Shown here one piece after another: positions 1-8,391 of a stretch of DNA of 64,000 nucleotides. Within the stretch, counting starts at the first letter, position 1. Every line of letters starts with the position of its first letter. Below the pieces are notes generated by a model that was not told where the DNA came from, did not search any database, and saw nothing but the letters and a program-made list of their open reading frames with translations. The DNA lies in NCBI RefSeq assembly GCF_900184935.1, contig NZ_FXYE01000002.1, positions 1,665,501 through 1,729,500 on the forward strand. The letters run 5' to 3'. Source of the DNA: Actibacterium lipolyticum. Lineage in GTDB: Bacteria; Pseudomonadota; Alphaproteobacteria; Rhodobacterales; Rhodobacteraceae. Both the position numbers and the translations under genes were made by a program.

Positions 1-564
1 GCCGTTGCCTGCGCCGTTGATGACGTGAGAGCCATAAAAGCTGGTCGTGGAAATATCGGAATACACGCCGGTGCTGTTGTTGCCGATGGTCGCGCCAAGG
101 GTATCGGCGCTGTCTTCGACGACTTTCAGGCCGTGTTTGTCAGCGATTTCGCGGATGCGGGCCCAGTCTGGCAGGTTGCCAATCAGCGACGGGATCATCA
201 CGGCCTTGGTGTTTGGCGTAATCATTTCCTCAATCGCGTTCACGTCGATGTTGTAGGTGCCGGGTTCCACATCAACAAAGCTGGGCATCAGCCGGTTGCG
301 CACCAAGGGCGCGACGGTGGTGGCAAACGTTAGGGCGGGGGTGATCACCTCTGCGCCTTCTGGAAGCTTCAGCACCTCAATCGCAAGATAGTTCGCCGAA
401 GAACCAGAATTCACCATGATCCCGTGCGGTTTATCGAACAGGGCAGCGACTTTCTCCTGCATCTCGCGCACATGTGGGCCCATCTGGGTCGAGGTTCTAA
501 GGACCTTAACAACGGCCTCAATCTCTTCTTCGCCATGAACGGTCTGGCCGTAATTTACGCGCAT
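1..564 (-). CDS. rfbH: RfbH-like CDP-4-keto-6-deoxyglucose 3-dehydrase, 3' part cut by window edge
   Basis: The first 188 residues of a fold-type I, PLP/PMP-dependent enzyme of the DegT/DnrJ/EryC1/StrS family. The motif SFYGSH lies at residues 175-180. Aminotransferases of the family have the PLP-binding lysine at the sixth position; here it is His180. In the RfbH/E1 branch this His-for-Lys change marks a PMP-dependent C3 dehydrase, the first step from CDP-4-keto-6-deoxyglucose to 3,6-dideoxyhexoses. Start ATG at 564 is preceded by AGGAG. It follows rfbG and rfbF on the same strand, which would supply its substrate. The C-terminal half and any RfbI-type reductase lie outside the window, so the final sugar is unknown. 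Confidence 0.85.
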   Translation of the reverse strand, partial: MRVNYGQTVHGEEEIEAVVKVLRTSTQMGPHVREMQEKVAALFDKPHGIMVNSGSSANYLAIEVLKLPEGAEVITPALTFATTVAPLVRNRLMPSFVDVEPGTYNIDVNAIEEMITPNTKAVMIPSLIGNLPDWARIREIADKHGLKVVEDSADTLGATIGNNSTGVYSDISTTSFYGSHVINGAGNG

Positions 565-610
565 ATCGTTACTCCTGTCGGGCCGTCGGAAAATGCCGGG
601 GCCGTGCAAT

Positions 611-1702
611 TCATCCCTTTGCCGCCAATTCACAGTAGCGGCTAATTTGGCCTTCGGTCAGGGCGCGCATATCGGCGCCTTCGGCCTGTTTTCGATACCA
701 TTCCACCGTCATTTGAATGGCTTGATCAAGTGTCAGCCGCGGCCGCCAGCCCAAATAGGTTGCGGCCTTGGTGCTATCGAGTTTCAAAATCTTGGCCTCG
801 TGCAATGCGTCACTGCGTCGGCCGAATTCAAACCGTGGCCCGCCGTTGCCCCACGCCGCGCTTATCTGTGCGGCAAGGGTTTCAACTTCGACCACAGCGT
901 CGTTGTCGGGGCCAAAGTTCCACCCTTCGTCCACGCGGTCACCGGTCAACATCCGCGCGGCAAGGGTAAGGTAACCCGACAAAGGCTCCATCACATGTTG
1001 CCACGGGCGCACGCTGGCCGGGTTGCGAATGACCGTGGGTTTTTCGGCAAGTGTCGCGCGGATGATGTCGGGGATCAGCCGGTCAGCTGCCCAATCGCCG
1101 CCGCCAAACACGTTGCCCGCCCGTGCGCTGGCCAGTTGTGGGCCCTCCGGGGCACAAAAAAATGACCGCCGGTAAGAGGCCGTCAAAAGCTCTGCCGCGC
1201 CTTTTGAGGCGCTATAGGGGTCGGACCCACCCATCGGGTCATTTTCGCGGTATCCCCAGACCCATTCGTTGTTTTCATAGCACTTGTCGCTGGTCACAAC
1301 GATCGCGCCCTTAAGCGAGGGCATCGCGCGGGCCTGATCCAGCACATGCGCGGTGCCAACCACGTTGGTCAGAAAGGTTTCAGCAGGGGTGTCGTAGGAC
1401 GCGCGCACAATCGCCTGCGCGGCCATGTGGATGACGATATCCGCGTCTACGCCGTTCAGTGCTGTGGCCAATGCGGCGCTGTCGTTGATATTGGCGAACC
1501 GGCTGTCGATAACGCCATCTAGGGCGCAACAGTCAAAGATCGAAGGCGTGGTTTCGGGCGGCAAGGCAAGGCCGGTCACCCGTGCCCCCAACTGCCGCAG
1601 CCACAGGCACAGCCACCCGCCCTTGAACCCGGTGTGCCCGGTCACAAGAACGCGTTTGCCCTGAAAGACGCCGCCGAAATCAGCCGTGCTCGTTCCGGTC
1701 AT
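611..1702 (-). CDS. rfbG: CDP-glucose 4,6-dehydratase
   Basis: A 363-residue extended short-chain dehydrogenase that converts CDP-glucose to CDP-4-keto-6-deoxyglucose in the cytoplasm. The NAD-binding motif TGHTGFKG is at residues 21-28; this variant with GFKGGWL is typical of CDP-glucose dehydratases. The active-site segment is TSDKCYEN (137-144) and the catalytic pair is Tyr163/Lys167 in YSASK. It starts 6 bases after the rfbF stop and is followed by the rfbH-like gene, so the three are probably co-transcribed as rfbF-rfbG-rfbH. The length matches the family. The ribosome-binding site is weak, which suggests coupling to rfbF translation. Confidence 0.95.
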   Translation of the reverse strand: MTGTSTADFGGVFQGKRVLVTGHTGFKGGWLCLWLRQLGARVTGLALPPETTPSIFDCCALDGVIDSRFANINDSAALATALNGVDADIVIHMAAQAIVRASYDTPAETFLTNVVGTAHVLDQARAMPSLKGAIVVTSDKCYENNEWVWGYRENDPMGGSDPYSASKGAAELLTASYRRSFFCAPEGPQLASARAGNVFGGGDWAADRLIPDIIRATLAEKPTVIRNPASVRPWQHVMEPLSGYLTLAARMLTGDRVDEGWNFGPDNDAVVEVETLAAQISAAWGNGGPRFEFGRRSDALHEAKILKLDSTKAATYLGWRPRLTLDQAIQMTVEWYRKQAEGADMRALTEGQISRYCELAAKG

Positions 1703-1708
1703 AGACGT

Positions 1709-2518
1709 CTACCGCCGCGTCAAAGGCGAACCAGAGTCATTCGCGCCATCGTCAAATTTCAGCCAAGGTGGGGTCGCATCGCCGCACAGCGTATCAAGAT
1801 AATCGCGGTCACGGACCGTATCCATCGGATGCCAGAACCCGTGGTGTTTATACGCCATCAACTGCCCGTCGCGGGCAATGCGGGTCAGGGGTTCAAGCTC
1901 CAACGGTTGGCTGTCGCCGTCGATATAGTCGATCACGCCCGGCTCAAACACGAAGAACCCGCCGTTGATCCAGGTTTCGTGCTTGCGGACCTTTTCGGTG
2001 AATTCGCTGACCTGATCACCGTCCAGTTCAAGGTTGCCGAAGCGGGCGGGGGGCTGCACGGCTGTCACGGTCGCCAGCTTTCCGTGCGATTTGTGGAACT
2101 TCAAAAGCGCGTCAATGTCGATGTTCCCGACGCCGTCGGAATAGGTGACCATAAACGGGCCATCCTGCAACTGATCGCGCAGGCGCAACACGCGCCCGCC
2201 GGTCATCGTGTGCGACCCGGTGTCGACAATCGAAACCTTCCAGTCATTCGGCCGCACAGGAAGCAGTTCAGTCGTGCCGGTTTCAAGGTCGACAGACACG
2301 TCGTTCGACGCAAGGTGGAAGTTCATGAAAAACTGCTTCAGCAGAAGCGATTTGTACCCCGCCGCGACCAGAAAATCTTTGTGCCCAAAGTGGCTGTAAA
2401 TATCCATGACCCGAACAATAATCGGGCGACCGCCGACTTCGACCATCGGCTTGGGAATCCTCACTGTTTCTTCGGCAAGGCGCGAGCCAAGCCCACCAGC
2501 AAGCAGCAATACCTTCAT
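1709..2518 (-). CDS. rfbF: Glucose-1-phosphate cytidylyltransferase
   Basis: A 269-residue nucleotidyltransferase that makes CDP-glucose from glucose-1-phosphate and CTP. The N-terminal signature GGLGSR (residues 8-13) followed by IPKPM (21-25) is the nucleotide-binding loop of sugar nucleotidyltransferases. The later segment MVTYSDGVGNID carries the metal-binding aspartate. The length is close to that of characterised RfbF proteins (about 257 residues). It is the first gene of the rfbF-rfbG-rfbH run; a 92-base gap separates it from the upstream membrane glycosyltransferase gene, so it may have its own promoter or share one with that gene pair. Confidence 0.95.
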   Translation of the reverse strand: MKVLLLAGGLGSRLAEETVRIPKPMVEVGGRPIIVRVMDIYSHFGHKDFLVAAGYKSLLLKQFFMNFHLASNDVSVDLETGTTELLPVRPNDWKVSIVDTGSHTMTGGRVLRLRDQLQDGPFMVTYSDGVGNIDIDALLKFHKSHGKLATVTAVQPPARFGNLELDGDQVSEFTEKVRKHETWINGGFFVFEPGVIDYIDGDSQPLELEPLTRIARDGQLMAYKHHGFWHPMDTVRDRDYLDTLCGDATPPWLKFDDGANDSGSPLTRR

Positions 2519-2610
2519 GGGAACTTCCCTTTAACATCAATATAAAAATACAAAATCAATTGTGTCTCACTATGGGTGATCGCGCAAATATCGCAACATC
2601 GGCGTGTGCA

Positions 2611-4221
2611 TTAATTGGAATCCGCAGGTTCGCGGACATAAAGAAAACCCTCGCCATAGCGGTTGGGGATCGTCATGTCGTTGATCCGCCGATACCCCTT
2701 ATTTTCAGCGAAATTCAAAAGCGGGGCTTCTAACAGCGGCTCGTACCCAAGCAGGAACGCCGAAGGTGGATCAGCGCTAAAGAATTTCGACAAGCCATCC
2801 GGCCCGACAGCGCGATATTGCTTTAGCAATTCTGGATCCGTGAACGGAACGATTCGGTATGCGAACTGCCCCGTCGCGAATTCCGGGTACACCTTTAGCC
2901 CGGCCTGAACCGGATAGATCGGCATCAGCGTCGCGACCTTGCCCTCTTCCAAGCCAAGCTTGGTCAGCCTTTGGCGGATCAACTCTGCGCTGGCGGCGAC
3001 TTTTGCGTGTTCGGTCGTGCGTGGGTCAATGAACGTGGCGGTGCCGGGCGCATAACGCGGCAGAGCAGAGACCAAAATCAGCAATGTCGCCGCCCCCAGC
3101 GCGGGCGGCACCATGATCTTTCGTTGAGGACCAAACTGGCGATACAAAATCCCAAGCAGAAGTATGAGGCTGATGATCGGCAGCACGAAATACTGCGGAA
3201 AGGCCGGGGTCGGCACGAAACTTATCCACAGGGTAAGCGCGGTGGTCGTAAGGACCACGATTATCTGTCCGGTTTCCGTTGATTTCGGCGAATGAATCCG
3301 ACGCCGCTGAATGAACACAAGGAAGGTGAAGAACACCGCGGCGAAGGCCAAAAGCAGGTTCGTACCGGTAAACCAAAGCTGATAGGCAAGTTGGGTTTTC
3401 CCGGCCAAGCCCAGCGCAAGCCCCGGTTCAAGTGCTTTGTTGGCTTTCCAATAATCAACATGCGGCCCGGTATGAAATTCAATCACGTGGGCCAGAAACA
3501 GGTCTGGGTTGGAATTCAGATAGTAAAATAGCGGGACGGCGCCAATGGCCCCACCCAGCGCCAGCGGTAAGACAACGCGAAACAGGCGCCGACCAAACGA
3601 AATGCGCGTGGGCAAGAAGAATGCCCCGATCGCGATGGGCGGAATGAAAACAACCGCGCTGGCCTTGATCCCTGCGGCAACCGAAAGGCAAATGCCGCTT
3701 AGAACCAAGATCAAAAACCGCTGCTTGTGAGAAAGGGTTTCGGTCAAGAACAGGCCCAAGCCAAGGAAGGCAAAGGGCAGCGGCAGGAAATTGTTACTGC
3801 CTGCCATGCCTGGCGTTGAAAGTAGCAGATCGTTGCCCAGAATAAGCACGACGGAAAACAAAACGACCGCGCGTGAACGCGTCATGCGCCACATGATCAG
3901 GATGACCGATATTGCCAGAAGGACCCAACCGGCAAAGACCGTCAGCCGGGCCGCGTAAAGAACGTTGCCGCCGCCAACAAGTTCGTAAACCCAATGGAAC
4001 ATCCAAGCGGAGTACGGGACGTGATTGTAGAAAAAGTCGCCATAGATCGACATATCCGGCATCAATTTTGCCGGCGGGACATACATCATTTCGTCTTTGC
4101 GAATGCCGTATCCCATTATGCGGCCGTAGATGATTAAAAGCAGAATTCCCGCAAAAGCGGCGATGGTTACCAAAGAGCCTTCGCCGGGGCGGGGTAGGCG
4201 CGATTTATCGGAACGAGTCAT
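2611..4221 (-). CDS. Multi-pass membrane glycosyltransferase (GT-C fold, GT39-like)
   Basis: A 536-residue protein with about ten hydrophobic segments from residue 15 to about 390 and a soluble C-terminal tail. The first periplasmic loop contains RKDEMMY (near residue 40), which resembles the acidic catalytic loop of GT-C glycosyltransferases such as protein mannosyltransferase and ArnT relatives. Such enzymes use a polyprenyl-phosphate sugar donor at the periplasmic face. Its start overlaps the stop of the GtrA gene (ATGA), and GtrA proteins are often linked to polyprenyl-phosphate sugar transfer, so the two probably work together to decorate a polysaccharide or glycan. The acceptor cannot be read from the sequence. 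Confidence 0.75.
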   Translation of the reverse strand: MTRSDKSRLPRPGEGSLVTIAAFAGILLLIIYGRIMGYGIRKDEMMYVPPAKLMPDMSIYGDFFYNHVPYSAWMFHWVYELVGGGNVLYAARLTVFAGWVLLAISVILIMWRMTRSRAVVLFSVVLILGNDLLLSTPGMAGSNNFLPLPFAFLGLGLFLTETLSHKQRFLILVLSGICLSVAAGIKASAVVFIPPIAIGAFFLPTRISFGRRLFRVVLPLALGGAIGAVPLFYYLNSNPDLFLAHVIEFHTGPHVDYWKANKALEPGLALGLAGKTQLAYQLWFTGTNLLLAFAAVFFTFLVFIQRRRIHSPKSTETGQIIVVLTTTALTLWISFVPTPAFPQYFVLPIISLILLLGILYRQFGPQRKIMVPPALGAATLLILVSALPRYAPGTATFIDPRTTEHAKVAASAELIRQRLTKLGLEEGKVATLMPIYPVQAGLKVYPEFATGQFAYRIVPFTDPELLKQYRAVGPDGLSKFFSADPPSAFLLGYEPLLEAPLLNFAENKGYRRINDMTIPNRYGEGFLYVREPADSN

Positions 4222-4634
4222 GTTTTTTCTCTAACTTTTGGTGCCCCGCCTTGGAGTGCCTGAGAGATCAACACAAAGGACAGAACAACGGTAATCGGTA
4301 ATATTAGGGCCTGTGCAACGAGGGGGCCCAGTCCGGCCAAAAGAGCCAGTTTTAATAAAATTGCGTTGATCGCATAGACCAGCGCATAGCAGGCAAGATA
4401 GATCGGTAAGCGTCGATAACCGCGGCTGTCAAAAACCAGCCGGGCATGGGTAAAAAAGTTCCAGATCGCTCCGATGACAAATTGCATGAGCAGAGCGATT
4501 TGAGGCGTAACTCCCAGCACGATAAATGCTGCGTATACGCTGTAACCGAAAGCGGTGTTAAGCAGTCCGACCAATACAAAACGCATGAATCGCTGCGTCC
4601 GCTCGGGAATGAGATACTTGTCAAAAAAATACAT
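4218..4634 (-). CDS. GtrA family membrane protein
   Basis: A small membrane protein of about 138 residues with four predicted transmembrane helices; the first reads RFMRFVLVGLLNTAFGYSVY, the usual opening of GtrA proteins. Members of this family are thought to flip or present polyprenyl-phosphate-linked sugars. The same frame stays open up to an ATG at 4793, giving 191 residues, but the extra 53 residues are not typical of the family and overlap the divergent promoter region, so the start at 4634 is preferred without a clear ribosome-binding site. It overlaps the membrane glycosyltransferase gene by four bases, a sign of translational coupling. Confidence 0.8.
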   Translation of the reverse strand: MYFFDKYLIPERTQRFMRFVLVGLLNTAFGYSVYAAFIVLGVTPQIALLMQFVIGAIWNFFTHARLVFDSRGYRRLPIYLACYALVYAINAILLKLALLAGLGPLVAQALILPITVVLSFVLISQALQGGAPKVREKT

Positions 4635-4939
4635 ATCCAAAACAATCACAGCGTAATGCTGCTGGGTAACCATGGCACAGGCTAAGCTTAGCGCAAAATC
4701 ATTTCTTACAATGGCTTGTGGCCTAACATCCGACAAAAGAGGTTGCAATATCGTAGAAACGGGCTGAAACTTCGGCGGTGTATTATGCGGCATTTATTTG
4801 TGCCGTCCGTTGCCCGGGATTGGGGTTTTCGCCTTGGTTTCGTTCTTTTTGCCCGGAAGCTTTGGATTTTATTTTGTTTAGGACTTCATTCGACATTGAT
4901 GGTCGCAAAGACCTGCGTTCGGCAGCATCATTTTTTGCG
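4635..4939. other. Divergent intergenic region with a 12-bp palindrome
   Basis: About 305 bases separate the preferred starts of the GtrA gene (minus) and the first sulfotransferase gene (plus). The stretch is AT-richer than the genes around it and contains a perfect palindrome GCTAAGCTTAGC at 4681-4692. Both flanking frames remain open into the region, so the exact non-coding extent depends on the true starts. No convincing -35/-10 pair was found by eye. Confidence 0.45.
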
Positions 4940-5671
4940 ATGCAGCTATACAACCTCCCGCAGAATGCGGTCGTTCGTCCGCTGAACACCGAAGGCATCG
5001 CGCCGATCTTTGTGGTGGGCTGTGGCCATAGCGGCACGTCGCTGCTTGCGTCCATCTTGGGGCGGTCTGACAAGCTGTTGATGGTTGGGTACGAAAGCGG
5101 TGTGTTCTTTCCCAAGAAAAGCCTGATGACCGCAAAAGAGGTCGTACGCTCTTGGGTCAATCTTGCAAGGCAGTTTGGCCTGTCGGGCTTTGTGGAAAAG
5201 ACGCCAAAGCATTTGCACTGCATTGATCGGATTCTGAAGGTGGTGCCCAATGCGCGGATCGTTGTCATTACGCGCGACGGGCGTGATGTGATGGCATCGT
5301 TCATGTCACGCGGGATGTCGCCTGAATTCGCTGTGGAACGCTGGTGCCAAGACAACCAGAAGGTGCTTGCGCTGGATGGTCACGCCAGCATCATCAAGAC
5401 GCGATATGAAGACATCGTCGCCGACCCAACGGCAGAGCTACAGCGGCTGTGCGACGCCCTTGGTCTGGAGTTTTCGGATGAAATGATAACCGGCACAGGA
5501 AGTGGATACGGCTGGATCAAAGACGGAAACATGGCCAAGCGGGCTGCTGAAACCAGCAAGCCGATCTATGACTCTCGTGGGAAGTGGAAACAGGCGCTTA
5601 CCTCTGAGCATTTGGAAATTTTCTGGAAAGAGGCCTCTGGCATCATGAGCGCGTTTGGTTATGAAAAGTGA
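4940..5671 (+). CDS. Sulfotransferase family protein (first of three)
   Basis: About 243 residues of a PAPS-dependent sulfotransferase. The segment VGCGHSGTSLLASIL near the N terminus is the 5'-phosphosulfate-binding loop, and RDGRDVMASF further on matches the 3'-phosphate-binding motif. A start at 4940 is preferred because the 54 residues encoded upstream in the same frame look non-conserved and overlap the divergent gene; no strong ribosome-binding site decides it. The next gene begins inside its 3' end, so it opens a tight operon with a phosphoesterase, an ATP-grasp ligase, an SDR and an acyltransferase. It probably sulfates a sugar of the exported polysaccharide or a precursor. Confidence 0.8.
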   Translation: MQLYNLPQNAVVRPLNTEGIAPIFVVGCGHSGTSLLASILGRSDKLLMVGYESGVFFPKKSLMTAKEVVRSWVNLARQFGLSGFVEKTPKHLHCIDRILKVVPNARIVVITRDGRDVMASFMSRGMSPEFAVERWCQDNQKVLALDGHASIIKTRYEDIVADPTAELQRLCDALGLEFSDEMITGTGSGYGWIKDGNMAKRAAETSKPIYDSRGKWKQALTSEHLEIFWKEASGIMSAFGYEK

Positions 5672-6452
5672 GTCGCAGCGCCTCGCAGTCATATCTGACG
5701 TCCACGGCAACGCAGATGCGCTGCGTGCCGCAGAATCGGTTCTGGCACAGCACACCTATGACAAGCTGATCGTGCTGGGTGATTTACTGACCTATGGCGG
5801 CCAACCCCACGAGGTGTTGCAGGGGATTGATCGGTTGGCAGGACAGTTCGACACGGTCTTTATCCGCGGCAACCACGATCAGTTCTATTTTGATCTGGAT
5901 AAGGGGAAGCAGCCGTTTTACCCCAAGACGCCCGAATTCGTGCGGGAGTCGGTGCGTTGGACACACAACAAACTGGCCGGCATGCGGTTGGCAGATCGGT
6001 ATGACTGGAAAGATAGCTTCGGGGCTGGCCCGGTCTTTATCGCGCATGCGAACCCTTATGAGTATGGTGACTGGTCCTATGTTGCTGACGCTGACGGCTG
6101 GCAACGGGCGGCAAATACACTGAGGGACAGGGGATATTTGGCAGGCGTGTTCGGGCACTCGCACCGTTCGTTCATGAAGATGCTGTCCCCGACCAACGAA
6201 GTCACGAACATGCCCGCCGACGAATGGATCGCCCCGGCAAATGGCGAGATCTTATTGATGAATTCAGGCGCAGTTGGCCAATCGCGCGGCACTGGCCTTA
6301 GCTTTTTAGATATTTCAATCCACGGGGCCACCATTAAGGCCCACCTGCATCAGCTGAGTGTGGACATGGGCCCTTCAAAGGGGATCATTGCACAATCGGG
6401 GATGTCATCGACCACACAGGAAAAATTGATTTCATATTTGGAGAAGACGTAG
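5661..6452 (+). CDS. Calcineurin-like metallophosphoesterase
   Basis: About 263 residues with the full set of metal-binding motifs of the calcineurin-like phosphoesterase fold: SDVHGN near the N terminus, GDLLTYG, GNHD, and GHSH in the C-terminal half. This order (D-x-H, GD, GNHD, GHxH) is diagnostic of the family. The substrate is not evident. The ATG at 5661 overlaps the sulfotransferase stop by 11 bases; a TTG two codons upstream is also possible. The gene sits between a sulfotransferase and an ATP-grasp ligase, so it may act on a phosphorylated sugar intermediate or on the 3',5'-bisphosphate by-product of sulfation; both are inference. Confidence 0.85.
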   Translation: MKSESQRLAVISDVHGNADALRAAESVLAQHTYDKLIVLGDLLTYGGQPHEVLQGIDRLAGQFDTVFIRGNHDQFYFDLDKGKQPFYPKTPEFVRESVRWTHNKLAGMRLADRYDWKDSFGAGPVFIAHANPYEYGDWSYVADADGWQRAANTLRDRGYLAGVFGHSHRSFMKMLSPTNEVTNMPADEWIAPANGEILLMNSGAVGQSRGTGLSFLDISIHGATIKAHLHQLSVDMGPSKGIIAQSGMSSTTQEKLISYLEKT

Positions 6453-7489
6453 TGATTGGTGTTTTAGTGACGGGTGCCGGTGGTGGCGTTGGGCAGGGGG
6501 TTATTAAATCCCTCAAGCTGATCGACGACATGGGCCTGCACATCATTGGCGGCGATATGAGCCCGCAGGCCGCTGGCCTTTATGCCTGTGATCGTGCCTA
6601 TATCGTCGAAGGGTGCCGCTCCCCCTCGTATGTCGAGTCTTTGGCCAAGATATTTGAGGCTGAACAGGTGGATTATTACATCCCCGGCACGGATATCGAA
6701 CTGGCCTATTGCGCCGAAAACAAAGCGATGTTCGCGGAACGCTTCGGGGTAAAGGTTGTCGCCTGTTCGCCCGAAACGGTGCGCATCGCAGATGACAAAC
6801 AGAAGACCTCTGACTTTCTAAAGGCCAATGGCCTGCCGTATCCGGCGTCGATATCACTTGCCGAAGCGTTGAAAGATGACGCGCTGGAATTCCCCGTGAT
6901 CGTGAAGCCAGCGGTCGGTTTCCGCTCAATCGGGGTGGAATTGGCACGTAACCGCGCCGCGTTAGAGGCATATGACGGCGACCCAGAAACCACCGTCGTG
7001 CAAGAAGCCGTGGGCGATGCCGCGTCTGAATATACCTGCACGATTGTCGGCGCGGGGGGCACGCTTTCGCCAGTGTTGCCACTTCGGCGCGATTTACGCT
7101 CGGGCGACACGTACCGCGCGTTTCCTGAAAAATCAGCGGTGATCGAAGAATATGTAACGGCCGTTGCATCGCGCCTTGGCATCGATGGTGCCTGCAACTT
7201 CCAACTGCGGTTGGATCGTGAAGGCACGCCCAAGATATTTGAGATCAACAGCCGCTTTTCGGGCACCACGCCATTCTGCGCGCAGCTGGGGTTCAACCCG
7301 GTAGAATACTATCTGAAACATGATCGCGGGCTTTCCTATTCCCCCGATATTCAGTTCGACAAATGCGTGCTTCGGTATTGGAGCGAACTTGTTCTTAACC
7401 GCGCGGACCTCGCTGATCTAAGCGAACAGGGCGCTATTTCACCGGAGGCCGGAGGCCAGTTCAGCCTTTACGGCACACCGAAGCCATGA
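6452..7489 (+). CDS. ATP-grasp domain protein
   Basis: A 345-residue protein that starts with GTG and overlaps the preceding stop codon (TAGTG). Residues 1-90 form a Rossmann-like pre-ATP-grasp domain opening with VLVTGAGGGVGQGV. The central part contains FPVIVKPAVGFRSIGVE, the ATP-binding loop seen in carbamoyl-phosphate-synthase-like ATP-grasp enzymes, and later FEINSRFSGTTPF, which carries the metal ligands (E-x-N). Such proteins join a carboxylate to an amine or another nucleophile through an acyl phosphate. In a polysaccharide operon it could attach an amino acid or similar group to a sugar acid. The exact substrate is unknown. Confidence 0.85.
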   Translation: MIGVLVTGAGGGVGQGVIKSLKLIDDMGLHIIGGDMSPQAAGLYACDRAYIVEGCRSPSYVESLAKIFEAEQVDYYIPGTDIELAYCAENKAMFAERFGVKVVACSPETVRIADDKQKTSDFLKANGLPYPASISLAEALKDDALEFPVIVKPAVGFRSIGVELARNRAALEAYDGDPETTVVQEAVGDAASEYTCTIVGAGGTLSPVLPLRRDLRSGDTYRAFPEKSAVIEEYVTAVASRLGIDGACNFQLRLDREGTPKIFEINSRFSGTTPFCAQLGFNPVEYYLKHDRGLSYSPDIQFDKCVLRYWSELVLNRADLADLSEQGAISPEAGGQFSLYGTPKP

Positions 7490-8391
7490 AAACCGCGCTG
7501 AGCGGATCTACTGGCATGATTGGGCGGCATATGCTGGCCCTATTGCGCCAACGTGGCGTGTCTTGTCGCACCGTCACGCGGGCCGATTGGGATTTGACAG
7601 AATGGCTCTCGTTTGAGGCATTTGATGCCCTGTTCGGTGATGCGGATGTGATATTCCATTTCGCCGCCAAGATTCCGGGGCCTCAGGCGGCGTCAGGATC
7701 AACAGCGGCCGAGTTTTTTGACACCAACGTTCGGGCCTGCGCTAATCTGGGGGAATGGGCCGCAAGCCGGCGCAAGGCAGTTGTCTTTCTGTCCAGCGGC
7801 ACCGTTTACGCAAACCCGCACGCGCCTGTCATCGCCGAATCCGCCCCGACAATGATCAGCGGTTTTGGCGGGTTTTATGCCATGTCCAAGGTGCTTGCTG
7901 AAAATGTCCTCCGCCACTACTCGGCCGAGGGGATGAAGCTTGCCATTTTGCGCCCCTCTTCCGTCTACGGGTTTGGAATGGCCGCAGAGCAGTTAGTGCC
8001 AAGCTTTCTTGCAAAAGCGAAAGACGGGCAGGAATTGACCCTAACCGGGTCTGAAAACCGTCTGAACCTGATCCACGCGCATGACTTGTGCCGGGCCGCG
8101 CTGGCGGTGGCCGAACAGCAGATCATTGGCATTTTTAACGTTGCAGGCCCGGCAATTCACAGCATTCGTGACATAGCCGATACTGCTGTTTCAGTTGCCA
8201 GCGCGGGCAAGGTCGCTGTTGGCAAGGAAACAGACCCTAGCCCGCCGTTTTTGCGGTTTGATTTGAACTGCGAACGGGCGGCTGCCGCCTTTGGGTATCG
8301 CCCGATTGTGGGCCTTGAAATGGGTTTGTCCATGATGGCGCAGGAGGCGTTCCTGCCGGGAAATGGGGGTCATGCGCGCTTATCGCCCTGA
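7486..8391 (+). CDS. NAD-dependent epimerase/dehydratase (SDR)
   Basis: A 301-residue extended SDR enzyme. The dinucleotide-binding motif GSTGMIG is at residues 7-13, the conserved serine lies in FLSSGTVY (101-108), and the catalytic pair is Tyr131/Lys135 in YAMSK. The start codon overlaps the ATP-grasp stop (ATGA) and the downstream acyltransferase gene begins before this gene ends, so translation is probably coupled. The family acts on nucleotide sugars as 4-epimerases, dehydratases or reductases; nothing in the sequence fixes the reaction. Confidence 0.85.
   Translation: MKTALSGSTGMIGRHMLALLRQRGVSCRTVTRADWDLTEWLSFEAFDALFGDADVIFHFAAKIPGPQAASGSTAAEFFDTNVRACANLGEWAASRRKAVVFLSSGTVYANPHAPVIAESAPTMISGFGGFYAMSKVLAENVLRHYSAEGMKLAILRPSSVYGFGMAAEQLVPSFLAKAKDGQELTLTGSENRLNLIHAHDLCRAALAVAEQQIIGIFNVAGPAIHSIRDIADTAVSVASAGKVAVGKETDPSPPFLRFDLNCERAAAAFGYRPIVGLEMGLSMMAQEAFLPGNGGHARLSP

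Noticed and set aside
1634-2545. 303-residue plus-strand open frame across rfbF
   Set aside because: Antisense of a clear cytidylyltransferase gene; no motif and no ribosome-binding site.
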